Shown one piece after another: positions 1 to 10,976 of a DNA stretch of 64,000 nucleotides; within the stretch, counting starts at the first letter, position 1; each line of letters opens with the position of its first letter. This DNA is from Plectosphaerella cucumerina (Eukaryota; Ascomycota; Sordariomycetes; Glomerellales; Plectosphaerellaceae): the NCBI GenBank assembly GCA_020746995.1, contig JAGPXD010000001.1:6448001-6512000 (forward strand). The letters are read 5' to 3'. The notes under the pieces are model-generated. The model saw only the letters and a list, made by a program, of their open reading frames with translations. It did no database searches and was not told where the DNA came from. The translations under genes and the position numbers were made by a program.

Positions 1-230
1 ACACAGAACGTTCTCGCTCGTCTCCTACCTTTCTACTCCGTGCGCAGGTTTTCCTTTCCTTCTGTTCTTCTCCCAACCCTTCTTCTCCCCAGGATCTGCG
101 AGAACACACTTGATTCTAAGGCAATCACTTACACAGAAGGTTCTCGCTCGTCTCCTACCTTTCTACCCCGTGCGCAAGTTTTCCCTTTCCTTCTTTTTTA
201 CTCCCAACTCTTCTTCTCACCCTTACAACT
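1..230. repeat. Two-copy direct repeat, period 130 bp
   Basis: The stretch beginning at 1 recurs at 131, starting with ACACAGAAsGTTCTCGCTCG and running about 95 bp with few substitutions (CTACTCC versus CTACCCC, CAGGTTTT versus CAAGTTTT). Both copies end in pyrimidine-rich sequence. The repeat lies just upstream of the gene that starts at 309, so it probably sits in its promoter or 5' leader. A recent local duplication is the simplest origin. Confidence 0.8.
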
Positions 231-308
231 CGTTCAGACCTCGTCTTTAGCCTCGTCGCATTCTCAGATCCCCCTTTTCGGTTTGCAATCATAACGATCG
301 ATCGCAAG

Positions 309-2024
309 ATGGACATTCTTACACTCATCTCGTTCTTCATCTTCTTTGGCCCTGCCCAAGCCTCGATGACCGCCTGGCTGATCGACGTCGGCACCCAGCT
401 CGTCGTCCAGGATCCCCTGTCTGGCTCTCCCGGCTACATCTTCAGCAACGGCTCGTCCCTTTCCAGTCTCTTCATCAACCACCCCGTCGATATCATCACC
501 GACAACGATCCCAAGAACGACACTAGCCTTGCTGGTGTCGGCTGGTACGATGGAGATATGACATGGGTATTTTTTCCTGCTCATCACTCTCCCCGACATA
601 GCACTGACGCTCAATCAATTAGGCCTGTGTCTTCTTCCAGAATGAGCAAGAGAACCTCATTTACACTCGTCTCGGATGTAGCCATGGCTGCCGCGACCTT
701 GACTCTCAAGTTGCCGTCAACTTGTCTGCTATGCTTCCAGTCGACGTCAAGATGCATCCCCTGGCCACCATCAACGCCCAGCTCCTGAACGCAGATCTTG
801 GCATTCGAGTCTACATTCACGATGAGTCGCTCAAGATTCATGAGATGATCTATCAGGAATCGAAAGTCTGCCGACATGAGGGAGTACTGCCCGGTCCTGT
901 CAGTTGGAGCACGGCACTGAGCGCTGCTGTCACCACCACGGGAGAAATCATCCTTGTTTCACTCAAAGACGAGCACACTCTCATGGTACACGAGACTCTG
1001 GCAGGGACTCAATGGTCTTCATGTAAGTGCCCGATTATGTAGAGCCTTTCTTTCGGCGTCCTTGAAAGGTTTTGAACCCTCACTAACAAGCATCAGCACC
1101 CATCGTGCACAAAGACCTCGGCGCCGACACTCCCCTCTGGAAGACTAAGGACACTCAACTGGCACTGGTAGCTCACGACGATGGTTCGAGGTCTATCTTC
1201 TATATTGGAACCGACAATCAGCTGCACCAGATCACATCTGTCGACATGGACTCTGATGTTTGGGTGACCGCAACATCCCAGCCCGCTGATGTCTGGCCCC
1301 TGTTCACCCCTCCAACGACAAACTCACTGTGGCCACCCGACGGGATTCATCCTCGTTCCACCTCTACTACCACACCACTGACAACGTCCTCGCCGAGATC
1401 AAGTACAATGGCACCGCCTGGACCCCTGCCATTCCAGTGGAAGGCCGTGACTCCGCCATCCCGACTGACCCCGCGGACAACGCCAACCTCGAAGGCGACA
1501 CGCCCGAGACCGATGTCACCAGCACAGCCCTCCCAGAGAGCAGCAGCAGCCCTCCCGCCCCAACTCAAACCTTCAACCTTGGTTACGACCCGGAGATTGT
1601 CGATCAGCAGCGCGAGCAAGGGAACAAGTTCTACATTGGTTTCGGCGTCGGCATCATCGGTGTCTGCATCATCATTTGCATCTGGATGAGTTGGAAGGCT
1701 GGCGGATGTGGCGATGAGATTGCGGATGACGATGAACTCAGCCCGCGCCGTCGCCGCCTGCGCGAACAGCAACGGCAGGAGCGGATGAGGCAGGTACAGC
1801 AACAGCGGGAGCGGCACCGGCGGGAACTGCGGCGCCGGGAACAGCGGCGCCAGGAAAGGAGGCGCCAGGAACAACAGCGCCGAGAACAGCTGCAGGGCGT
1901 GGTGCCGAGCGACCACGCCTCTGCCAGTGAGCAGGTCCGCCGCCCGTACCCGCGGTCCGTCAGTGACAACTGGTCGGGCGAGAACATCGAGATGGCCGAC
2001 CGGCCTCGCGCCCGCAGCTTCTAA
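309..2024 (+). CDS. Secreted/membrane-anchored lectin-like protein, three exons, one frame break
   Basis: Exons read as 309-566, 623-1022 and 1097-2024, about 528 residues if one base is missing. Residues 1-18 form a hydrophobic signal segment. The ectodomain has repeated units of the type IFYIGTDNQLHQI and LYYHTTDNVLAEI followed by aromatic-rich turns, which resemble the blades of fungal fucose-specific lectins. A single transmembrane helix lies near residues 397-418, and the cytoplasmic tail is a long Arg/Gln/Glu-rich segment with coiled-coil character. The frame changes between about 1290 and 1328: upstream reads DVWPLF, downstream LTVATRRDSSS. No plausible intron fits, and one extra C in the CCCC run near 1297 would restore continuity, so this is a true frameshift allele or a base-call error. 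A role in carbohydrate binding at the cell surface is inference. Confidence 0.65.
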
Positions 2025-2100
2025 GCTTTCCGGGAGTGCAGCTCTTTCAGCGGGCCGGTCGGTTTCTCGGTGAGGGGAAGTTGATAGGTTGAATGAAAGC

Positions 2101-2650
2101 CGAACGTGTGTTACCACGCATCATGAAAAGATCCGACGTTAATGCGTGAAGCGCGTGGCCGAACCCTGGTAGGCGGCTGCTGTTTGCTTTCTCTCGGCAG
2201 TGTGCCCACAGTCCACAGCCCACGATGCTTGCTTGTCCACGTCGTTCATGTTGCCGTGGAATTTCACACGGGTTGAAGATTTCCCACTCTGCACGCCCAA
2301 AACTCCTCACGAAGACGTATCAAGACATGTCTGATAGTCGAACGTGGCTATTACCACGCATCAAGAGAAAAATCACTTGCCTAGCTTAACGTTGATGCGT
2401 GAAGTGCGCGTGGTGTCCCGACATCTGGTCGGTGGCTGCTATTTGCTTTCTCTCGGCAGTATACCCACGAGGCTTGATTGTCCGCGTTGTTGGCCTTGAA
2501 GCCGTGGAATTTCATGTTTGCTGGTTGGATTTTTCCCACCCTGCACGCCCTAAAATCCTTCCGAAGGTGTGTCTGAAAGTCGAACGTGGCTGTTACCACG
2601 CATTAAGAAAAATGTCACTTCCTTAGCTCAACGTTAATGCGTGAAGTGTG
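2101..2650. repeat. Tandem repeat of about 240 bp, two full copies plus a partial third
   Basis: Copies start at 2101, 2339 and 2581 with CGAACGTG...TTACCACGCAT. Each has a hairpin near its start: arms 2115-2124/2139-2148, 2355-2364/2392-2401 and 2597-2606/2634-2643. Full copies also share TTTGCTTTCTCTCGGCAGT, GCCGTGGAATTTCA and a CTGCACGCCC stretch. No reading frame is conserved. The array lies between the 3' ends of the lectin-like gene and the MFS gene. Function unknown. Confidence 0.85.
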
Positions 2651-2879
2651 CGTGGGTATTAGGAGATTCTCTATCAAAATCAGACAGCCGCCTGCGCCGT
2701 GCGTCATGATCGCATCGTGATCCTGGCCAACCTTTGGCCTCCATGTCTGCCATCTACCATGCCTCTAGTCCTTCCTCTATTAATGCCCCCCCTCCGGCAG
2801 CCCCGCTGCAATGTAGTAAATGTTTCCGCTGCAAATTGGTATCATCCGCAAGGTCGATCAAGTCTCTGCCGAGTGTCTC

Positions 2880-4725
2880 TTAAGCGGCCACGCCGGCCGA
2901 GAGCTTGTTGGTGTTGAGCCTACCCCAGCGCATGAAGAAGCTGGCGACAAACGCGACGCCGGCGGCGGCAATGGTCAGGGCGAAAGTGACGCGCAGGCCG
3001 TCCATGTAGGCCTGGATGATGAGGGGCACCGTCTCGGCGTCGAAGACGCGGCGGATGTCGGTGGCACCGGTGAGGACGAGTTGCTGGACGGAGACGTGGG
3101 GAGCGGTGCGGATGGTGTTCTTGATCATGGTCTGGAGGAAGCCGGCCTGGGCTCCGGCGACGAGGAAGGCGCCTCCGACGGTCTGGAAGACTAGAGGGTG
3201 TTAGTGAGGTCCAAGAGAGGAGATGAAGGTGTTTAGACTTACAGAGCAGGATGGCGGTGGCGGGTGCGAGGTCGGCCTCGTTAGAGTGGCCCTGGACGGC
3301 GATCATGGGAACCTGGAAGCCAGCGCCCCAGGCAAAGCCGGCGAGAATCTGGTAGCCGATCCACTTGCCGCTGCCGGTGCCGACGTTGAAGGTGTAGATC
3401 AGGCCAGCGGCGATTGTAGCGACGCCGGCAGAACCGACCATGATGGGAGTGTATATACCCGTGGCCGTAATGGCGATACCCGAAGACACGGTGGCGATAG
3501 TGACGGCAATGATGAGGGGCAGGTTACGAACACCCGAGGCCATGGGCGAGACGCCGTCGACGGACTGGAAGAAGATGGGCAGGTAGTAGATGAGGATGAA
3601 GTAAGCGCCAGCGAAGAAGAAGGCGTAGATGGAAGCGACGTAAAGGGTGCGTTCCTTGAAGAGGCGCGGGGTGATCATGGCGCGCTCGCCCTGCCAGATC
3701 TCGAAAGCGATGAAGACAGCAATCATGGCGACGAAGCCGACGAGCAGACCGATGACGGTGGCCGAGTTCCAAGGGTGCTCGACACCGCCGTACTGCAGAG
3801 CCAGAAGGAAGGAGATGGTCGCGGCCATCATGAGCGAGGAGCCGACGGGGTCCATCTGGAGTAGCTTCTCGCGCAGGGGCGCCTGGACAGGCACGGCCTG
3901 GGGCGGTGTGGTGAAGAAGAACAGGATGATGGCGGCAGAGAGGCCACCGATGGGGAGGTTGATGTAGAAGCACCAGCGCCAGCTGACGTGGTCTGTGAAG
4001 GCTCCGCCGATGAGAGGGCCGACGACGGCTGCGATGCCGTAGGCGGCGCCGATGACACCGGTCAGAGCGGGACGGGAGGCGGGCTTGGCGCTGAAGCCGA
4101 TGATGGTGTAGGCTCCGGAGGCGATGCCCGCGGCGCCGACACCGGAGATAGCGCGTCCGATGATGAGGGCTACGCTGGTAGGGGCGACAGCGCAGATGAG
4201 GGAGCCGACTTCGAAGATGAAGATGGAGATGAGGAAGCTGATCTTGAGAGGGAAGTACTTGAAAGCCTTGCCCCCTGGGATGTGTTAGTGGAAGTCAGGG
4301 GCAGGCATGGGAGGAGGGGACTTACATGTTGACTGGAAGGCGGCGACGCACATGAAGAAGGCGGAGCCATACCAGGAGACTTCGTCGAGACGCTGGAACT
4401 CATCGGTGATCTTGGGAATGGCGGTGGCCACGATGGTCATATCGAGGGCGACGAGGAATACGCTGAGAACGAGGGCGACGACGACGAAAGCCAGGCGCAT
4501 ACCCGTGGGGTACTCGTGGTCCTCTGTCGGGGTATCAGCGGCTGCTGCCGTAGCGGCATCGACCTTCTCGCCCGAGGGGTCGAGGATCTCAGGGGCTTCC
4601 TCGTCAACATCCGTGGTGGACATGTTGTCAACGGCGGTCCTGTTGCCGTCGACCGAGGGGGCTGTGGATGGTGCGCGCTCCGGAGAGGCCTGGGGAACAC
4701 CCAGGGATGTCTTTTCTGTGGACAT
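2880..4725 (-). CDS. MFS drug/toxin efflux transporter, DHA2 (14-TM) type
   Basis: Exons on the minus strand are 4326-4725, 3243-4274 and 2880-3190, giving 580 residues. A hydrophilic N-terminal tail of about 105 residues precedes the first helix, which carries the DHA2-type motif LDMTIVATAIP followed by WYGSAFFM. Later segments show GRAISGVGAAG and WRWCFYINLPIG, both typical of proton-antiport efflux pumps of the 14-helix family. The introns are 51-52 nt with GTAAGT donors. The product should sit in the plasma or vacuolar membrane and export small hydrophobic compounds. No biosynthetic genes adjoin it, so its substrate cannot be inferred. It is divergent from the HET gene across 1.7 kb. Confidence 0.93.
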
Positions 4726-6429
4726 TTTCGGGAGTGAGTAGATTAGGTTTCGGATTAAGATCTTGATCGATGAGGTGTAAGAGACCAAGGGGTGTGCGTG
4801 TGTGAGGAGACACAAGAGATGATGGTGCAAGATGCTGTGACTGATGAGGAGATGGGAGATGACATGATGGTGTACCCTTCCGCTCCTTAAGTATCACTCC
4901 TCAGGGGGTGTGATGGTGTCTCTCCCCGAACACGTTTCTTTCCCTCTCCCTCTTCTCTCCGCACGATAACAAATGGCGTTTGCACTGCGAAAGAAAAAAA
5001 GGCTCCGGGCATAACATAAGCTCATCTCCGCCGCACGCCCCTCCCTTACCGCCATGGGCGCCCGTTGTGCGGCTCTGAGGTGGTGGTGGAGGGAGTTAAG
5101 CTTATGCCCGGGGTGTGTGAACCGAAGCTTCTGGGCCGCCCGGCGTGCTGGGTGAGATCCACGGACGTGTGTGTGACAGGGGGCTCGGATGGCGGCAGAA
5201 ACCCACCTCGCACTTCCAGGTGCTGTCGCCGGCGTGACGCGGAGACATGATTCATCAGGGGAGAGAGCATGTTAGGGGGAAGGGGGGGAGGGAGGGGGCG
5301 TGCGCGTGCGGAGGAATGAGGTGGGTGACGGACGGGACCGGAGTTTGGTAAGCTGGTAAGCCCTACACGCACTTTGCTGGGTCAACGGGTGAGACCTAGC
5401 GCTGCTTCCTTCCCGTCATCTTGCGAAGTGCAGTGCACCTCACAGGGGGTTATGGTCGTTATGTCCGGCAGTTCCAGGGGGACGATCGTAGGGCCAGCCA
5501 ATCAGGACGTGAGGCCCGGCGACTTTGGGGGTGTTCTGGGACGGGTACGAGACCCGGGTTTGCAATCATGGTGGGTTTTGGCCAGCCAATGGAAGGGTTA
5601 AGCTCGGGCGGGCGCCCGATTCGCTGCAAGCGAATTTCTCCCTTGGCGGAGACGGAGGGAAAACACGCCGAAGGCTCGCGGACTTGGAGCGGCGCTGAGA
5701 AATACAAGTCCGCGCTGCGTCGGAGCCGAGATCTTTTTGCTTCGGTTTCGGTTTGTAGACTTCTCTTGAGGACGCTGGACGCCTGGAATGGCGGACTTTT
5801 GGATTTGGGTTTCACATCAGGTCGGAACCATTCCGATCATGGTGCGAGTGTTCAGGCTGCGAGCAGGTTTGGCAGGTCTGATCTGACAAATCCCAAGCGA
5901 CCGGGACCAGATCTTCGACTTGAAGATGCGACGCGAGATGCCCCCTACTATCCACTGGTGAGATGACACGTGCAGACTGACTGTACTGATAGGGGTCCTT
6001 TAGCTTATTCGCCCAGGTTCACGCTTCCAAACATTTGAACCAGGGTCGACTTGCACGTAAGCTGATGCCTGGGGGTGTTTGCTGGTCTGCCTGTCTGCTC
6101 CTCACCTGAACTGGGAGCCAGTGAAGCAGGCTTCTGGTCCTCACTTGTCACAGGCAACCCCCTTTTCCCTGGAATGTGACGCCATGGCAAGGCATGATTT
6201 TCGTTGCTTTCCCATCGTGGGAGCACCCTTCTTCATCACCTCGGACTCGACATCACCGACAAATGCCCAGCGTGGCGATGACACCTGATGGCTGATGCAC
6301 ATTCAGCCGCATCAGGCAGAAGTGCAGGGTTCCCCTCCTCTGACTCTCGCTCCCTTCCTTGCATGGTGATGCTAATGCTGACTTCGATCACCACAATGTC
6401 ATCAGCACCACTCGTTTCAATTGTTCGCC
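4726..6429. other. Intergenic: divergent promoters of MFS and HET genes
   Basis: This 1.7-kb stretch holds the 5' regions of two divergent genes. CT-rich sequence flanks both sides, and short open frames in it have no recognisable protein character. No repeat or RNA gene was seen. Confidence 0.6.
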
Positions 6430-8178
6430 ATGTGCCAGCTACCGCTCCCGCAGAATTGCACCGAGACGCCGGCCCCGATGTTGACCCTCCCCGATGACAC
6501 CTCCGGCTCCAGCACCAGCCCCTGCACAGACCTCCGGACCAGCGCCGCCCTCATCCGTCGCTGGCTCTCCGCCTGCCTCCGCGATCACGCCGCCGACTAC
6601 TGCTATCAAGACTTCCCCGGCCGTGCACTCCACCGTCCCAAGCGTCTCGTCGAGCTTGATCCCCTATCCTCCACTTTCCGCCTCATCCATACCTCACCAC
6701 TCCCCAGCCTCCCGCCCTATGTCGCCATCAGCTACGTCTGGGGCACAAAGGGCAACAACCTGACCACCACAACCGCCGCTGTCTCTCGCCTCTCCCATCA
6801 CACGCCATTCTCCTCCCTCCCAAAAACCATTCGCGATGCGTGCCACATCACCTGCCTCATCGGCCTTCGCCACATCTGGGTCGACGCCCTCTGCATCGTG
6901 CAGGATGACGACGTCGAAAAAGCTGTCGAGATCGCAGACATGGGTTCAGTCTACTGGGATGCCTGGCTTCAGATCGCCGCCATGCGCTCGCGCGACGCTG
7001 ACGACGGGCTCCTCCCGCCAGCCGGTGGCTCGCCGCCGACCCCGGAGGAGATGGACGAGCACCGCCTCGTCATGAGCGCCTGCAGAAGCCTGAAGCAGCG
7101 CGTTTGGGATGGCAAGCTGCTGGAGCGCTATCCCCTGCTCACACGCGGCTGGACATTTCAGGAGCGCATTCTCGCACGACGTTGCGTGCACTTTACCTGC
7201 ATCGATCTCGTGTGGGAGTGCAAACGCGAACGGTGGTTCGAGACGCCTGGCGAGAACGAGGGTGGAGGTGCAGGTGCAGCCAAGACTGCCATCAACAACC
7301 TCTCGGGCGCCTTTCTGCAATGCGTCCGTCTCGGGAACTCCCCAGGGCATGACAGCACACTGGCGAAGACGGTCCCCGTTTGGAGACAGTTTGTCATGAG
7401 CTACAGCAAAAGATACCTCACCGACATGGACGACAGACTGCTGGCCATATCGGGCATCGCGGGGATGATCCGGCGCGAGGCTCGGGGGTCCGTGTATGCT
7501 GCTGGGTTGTGGGCGGATGCCATGCCCTTTGACCTACTGTGGCGCTGCGACATGTCGTCTGGAAACAGGCTGAAGGAGACAAAGAAGAGGGAGCCAAGTT
7601 GGAGCTGGTGTTCTGTCGACTGCGGAGTTGACTGGCCAGCCTTGGAGAAACAGGACGCAACCTGTAGTCCGCTCACTGCCCGACCACCTCACGAAGATCC
7701 CCTCGAGTATGTCGGCCGTGGAACCTACTTCGAGGAGGGACTCAAAGGCGTACAAGTCGTCAGCTTGCAGCTAGATGCTCCGGCAGGCGTCTTCGGCCAG
7801 GTTCATGGCGGCGTCGTGGAACTCGAAAGCCGGATTGTGCCTGTTCGCGTCCAGAAACGCGAGGGCACCAACTGGAAGGCTCTCCACGAGACAGACTGGG
7901 CGATCGTCCGTCTGACGGACGATCTGGCGCCGCCTCTGCCGTACTACCCAGACCTGAAGCTTGTCGACGGCCAATCACCCCAACACCTCCTCTTCATCGA
8001 GGTGGTCAGCCACCAGGTCGGCGAGCGGCGATGGGAGGCCGGTCTCGTCGTTGTGGCGGTGAGTGGGAGTGACGCGTATGCGCGTGTTGGCATGGCCGGC
8101 CGGCGTACCGTCAGCTTGGAGGAGGACCCGAGGGGGTGGTTCGAGGGAGCTGACAGGAGGGTCGTCCGGGTGTGTTGA
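6430..8178 (+). CDS. Heterokaryon incompatibility (HET) domain protein
   Basis: Single exon, 582 residues from the first ATG at 6430. The HET domain (PF06985) begins near residue 96 with YVAISYVWG and continues with the conserved block around residues 134-160 (TIRDACHIT, then LRHIWVDALCIVQDD). A further conserved patch, GWTFQERILARR, lies near residue 240. The C-terminal 250 residues have no recognised repeat such as WD40 or ankyrin. HET proteins act in non-self recognition and can trigger cell death when incompatible alleles meet; the partner of this one is unknown. Family call is strong, specific role is not. Confidence 0.93.
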   Translation: MCQLPLPQNCTETPAPMLTLPDDTSGSSTSPCTDLRTSAALIRRWLSACLRDHAADYCYQDFPGRALHRPKRLVELDPLSSTFRLIHTSPLPSLPPYVAISYVWGTKGNNLTTTTAAVSRLSHHTPFSSLPKTIRDACHITCLIGLRHIWVDALCIVQDDDVEKAVEIADMGSVYWDAWLQIAAMRSRDADDGLLPPAGGSPPTPEEMDEHRLVMSACRSLKQRVWDGKLLERYPLLTRGWTFQERILARRCVHFTCIDLVWECKRERWFETPGENEGGGAGAAKTAINNLSGAFLQCVRLGNSPGHDSTLAKTVPVWRQFVMSYSKRYLTDMDDRLLAISGIAGMIRREARGSVYAAGLWADAMPFDLLWRCDMSSGNRLKETKKREPSWSWCSVDCGVDWPALEKQDATCSPLTARPPHEDPLEYVGRGTYFEEGLKGVQVVSLQLDAPAGVFGQVHGGVVELESRIVPVRVQKREGTNWKALHETDWAIVRLTDDLAPPLPYYPDLKLVDGQSPQHLLFIEVVSHQVGERRWEAGLVVVAVSGSDAYARVGMAGRRTVSLEEDPRGWFEGADRRVVRVC

Positions 8179-8837
8179 TGTTTCGGTGTGCGTCACTGGC
8201 CGAGAGCAGTCGCCCGTTATGCCGCTGATCTTTCGGCTCCGGGATGCGAGCCTGCGAATTGAAAGAAAGGCCCGAGATGGGAGTTAGCTTGAAGTTTATC
8301 TGTTTGTTCCGTTGGGCAACGGCCGTTAGGCCTGGACTAGTCATCTGACGTGATACGGGGCAGCGGCCAACACGCGGGCGGTCAAGACGGCGTCATTTGC
8401 CTGGATAGGGGCCGGCTGGTCCGGGGACGATTGAACGTCGGATCCGATTTCGAGATGTGCGCCCCGATGACAGTGCTCCTCGACGCTGCCGACTTGTGCT
8501 CATGAAAGATGTGAGTACGAGCCCCCTCGTAGCCCGAAATCGAGGCGAATAGATAACCCCGTTTCGGGCACCAAGAAGCTAGGTGGTGTCTCATGAAATG
8601 AACTCGGTAATGTCATTTTGAAACTTCAACAAACGAAGTTGGTGAAGAATTACAATGTGAGCGAAGCGCGTGCAGATATCGACATCTCGCACTGTATCAC
8701 GCGTGGAGAACCCGGCGTGAGTACAGTGCCAAATGCCGCCCTCATGCCTTCAACACTGTGGATGCATACACCACGGCCTCTGACCAATCCACCAATTCAA
8801 CCTCATTGACACCTCCACCACCGTCTGCCCCGATGCA
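8179..8837. other. Intergenic between HET gene and ASA1
   Basis: Contains the HET 3' region and the ASA1 promoter. An out-of-frame ATG at 8833 opens a 12-codon frame that overlaps the ASA1 start at 8838. Nothing else was recognised. Confidence 0.6.
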
Positions 8838-10086
8838 ATGCCCGAAACCCTCCACCCCTCGTCCATCCTGAGAGGCCACAAGGCACAGGTACACGCCCTC
8901 TGCTTCCTCCCACGCGATGCGCGTCTCGTTAGCGGCGACGCCGACGGCTTCGTTGTCGTCTGGGACCTCACGACCATGAGGCCCACGGCCGTCTGGCGCC
9001 CCCACGACAACGCCATCCTCGGCATCCGCCCCTGGGGCCCCGACCGCATCATCACGTTAGTCGCCGTCGTTTAAATACCCTCACGTCTCCCCTGACATTT
9101 CCCGCAGGCATGGTCGCGACCATAAGCTCGCCGTCTGGCAGCTCGCCACAACGGATGAGGCCGGCCTCAGCAAACGGCTGCCACTCGACGATAGCGGCTC
9201 CGAACCCCGTCCCGCACCGTGGCTCCTCCACATGATCGAGGTCAACACGATGAACTTCTGCACTTTCGCTTCGCTCCCTGACCCCGCTGGCTCGGACGAG
9301 ACGTCCGGGCTACTCATCGCCGTGCCCAACACCCTCGAGTCCGAGAGTGTAAGTCCGGCTATCTCCGGTCTCGCCTCAGCCATTCGAAACTGACACCACG
9401 CGCAGGTCGACATTTACCACCTTCCCTCGCAGACTCGCATCCACACTGTTGTCGCGGCGGGCAAGCATGGCATGGTCATGGCCTTGGCTCTCGTGCGCCT
9501 CAACGGTACCCTCGTCGTCGCCGCTGGCTACGAGGACGGCCATGTTGCCGTCATGCAGCTCCAGGGTACCTCGTGGGTGACCACCTACAGCGCCCAGGCC
9601 CACTCTCAGCCCGTGTTGTCGCTTGACGCTCGCCCTGACGAGGGCTGGTTCCTGACGTCGTCGGCTGATGCCGTCATCGCCAGGCATCCGCTACAGCTCG
9701 CCGGTGCCGGAGCGGTGGCTGTCGAGACGCAACCGGTCAAGGTCGTCAATACGAAGCACGCTGGGCAGCAGGGCCTGGTGATCCGAGATGATGGCCGTAT
9801 CTTTGCGACGGGAGGCTGGGATGCCATGGTGCGGGTTTACTCGAGCAAGACGCTGAAGGAGGTTGCGGCTCTCAAGTGGCACCAGGTCGCGTGTTACGCT
9901 GTAGCCTTTGCGAATGTCTGTGGTTCTGGCAAGGCAGGGGATATGCCAACAGGGGAGTCCAAGGAGGTAGCCCGCGCCACGGGGGAGCTGAGTGTGCGAA
10001 ATAGGCGGATTCAGCGGGCGATGGGTGCGCACTGGTTGGCTGCGGGGAGCAAGGATGGCAAGATTTCGCTGTGGGAGATATTCTAG
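8838..10086 (+). CDS. ASA1: ASTRA-associated protein 1, WD40 repeat protein
   Basis: Exons 8838-9055, 9108-9348 and 9406-10086 give 379 residues, the usual size for the family. WD-type units are visible: ILRGHKAQVHALCF with VVVWDL near the N-terminus, HGRDHKLAVWQL after the first intron, then repeats ending in VRVYSS and a last one ending KDGKISLWEIF at the extreme C-terminus. The N-terminal PSSILRGHKAQVHAL and C-terminal LAAGSKDGKISLWEIF are typical of ASA1, a partner of the Tra1/Tti/Tel2 ASTRA complex that helps mature PIKK kinases. Introns are 52 and 57 nt. The identification is from memory of the family, not alignment. Confidence 0.82.
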
Positions 10087-10976
10087 CCGACAATGCCACC
10101 GTGATACTCGACCCTGTATGACGAGCTCGATCGAAGGGCCAAGCAATCGGTTATTCGGCTATCCTCATGTAAGGTCATCCATCTGGCGTACTGTAGGAGT
10201 CAAGGTAAACATGCGTTCGAGGTTCAGTTGAGATTGCAAAGGGCATGACTGCTTGGGGTGTTTTGGCAGCTGTGCCTGGACTCGCAGAAAACTTGACAGG
10301 TCTTGAGATCCAACTGTGCATTCTGCCAAAGAATACATATGTTTGTATTGAGTGTCTCACTCTAAATTAGGAGAATCTCAGGTCCCTTTGGTTTGAAAAG
10401 CTGATGTCATTCTGTCGTGATTTTTTGAAGATGGAAAAGTGGTAGGAACAATTGCATCCAGGATGGGCATCTATAGGTCATGATGAGTCCTGCCAAGTCG
10501 TACGTCTCTGAGTCACCGGGAGCCCCTGAAAACCACGAAATGCCAGCTCCAACCGGTCCAGACTCCCCCCATTACGCCATCAATGATTCTCATTATTCAT
10601 CGCTGAAGACCAGGCCAGTTCGACATCTCGCCCCCGTCTCCAAGTCCGATTAGTAATGCCGAGCGAGCACCTTCGGCGGGTGACGGTCTCGTCGGGCACC
10701 GCGCTTATCGATAAACACCCGTTGCCCCGCCCCCGCTATGCGCCCTCCAAATTTCTTGCGAAAAGTTCAGTCGCCTCATCGCCGACCGTACATCGTCACT
10801 CTGCCCGAAAAGCGTCCTGATAAGCCGTCGAAGCACTTCTCAAAGCACGAACAAGACGCCCGATCACCGCTTCCACTTCCGCGACTCGAAAAGAGCGCCT
10901 TTCAGACCGCGTTGTCCCTCGAGACGACGACTATCACCACCCCGGTCTCCCCTTCAAACTCGCACACGACCCCGCC
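10087..10976. other. Intergenic: ASA1 3' region and NMD3 promoter
   Basis: About 890 bp without a convincing gene. An open frame from ATG 10738 runs through the NMD3 start in another frame; it has low-complexity composition and is more likely leader sequence or a uORF than a gene. Confidence 0.55.

Noticed and set aside
1261..1329. An intron as explanation of the frame change in the lectin-like gene
   Set aside because: The only GT...AG spans are under 30 nt and fall before the stop in the target frame, so a one-base indel is simpler.
5005..5111. 10-bp inverted repeat CCGGGCATAA/TTATGCCCGG with 87-bp spacer
   Set aside because: Within chance expectation for a 1.7-kb region, and no further symmetry.
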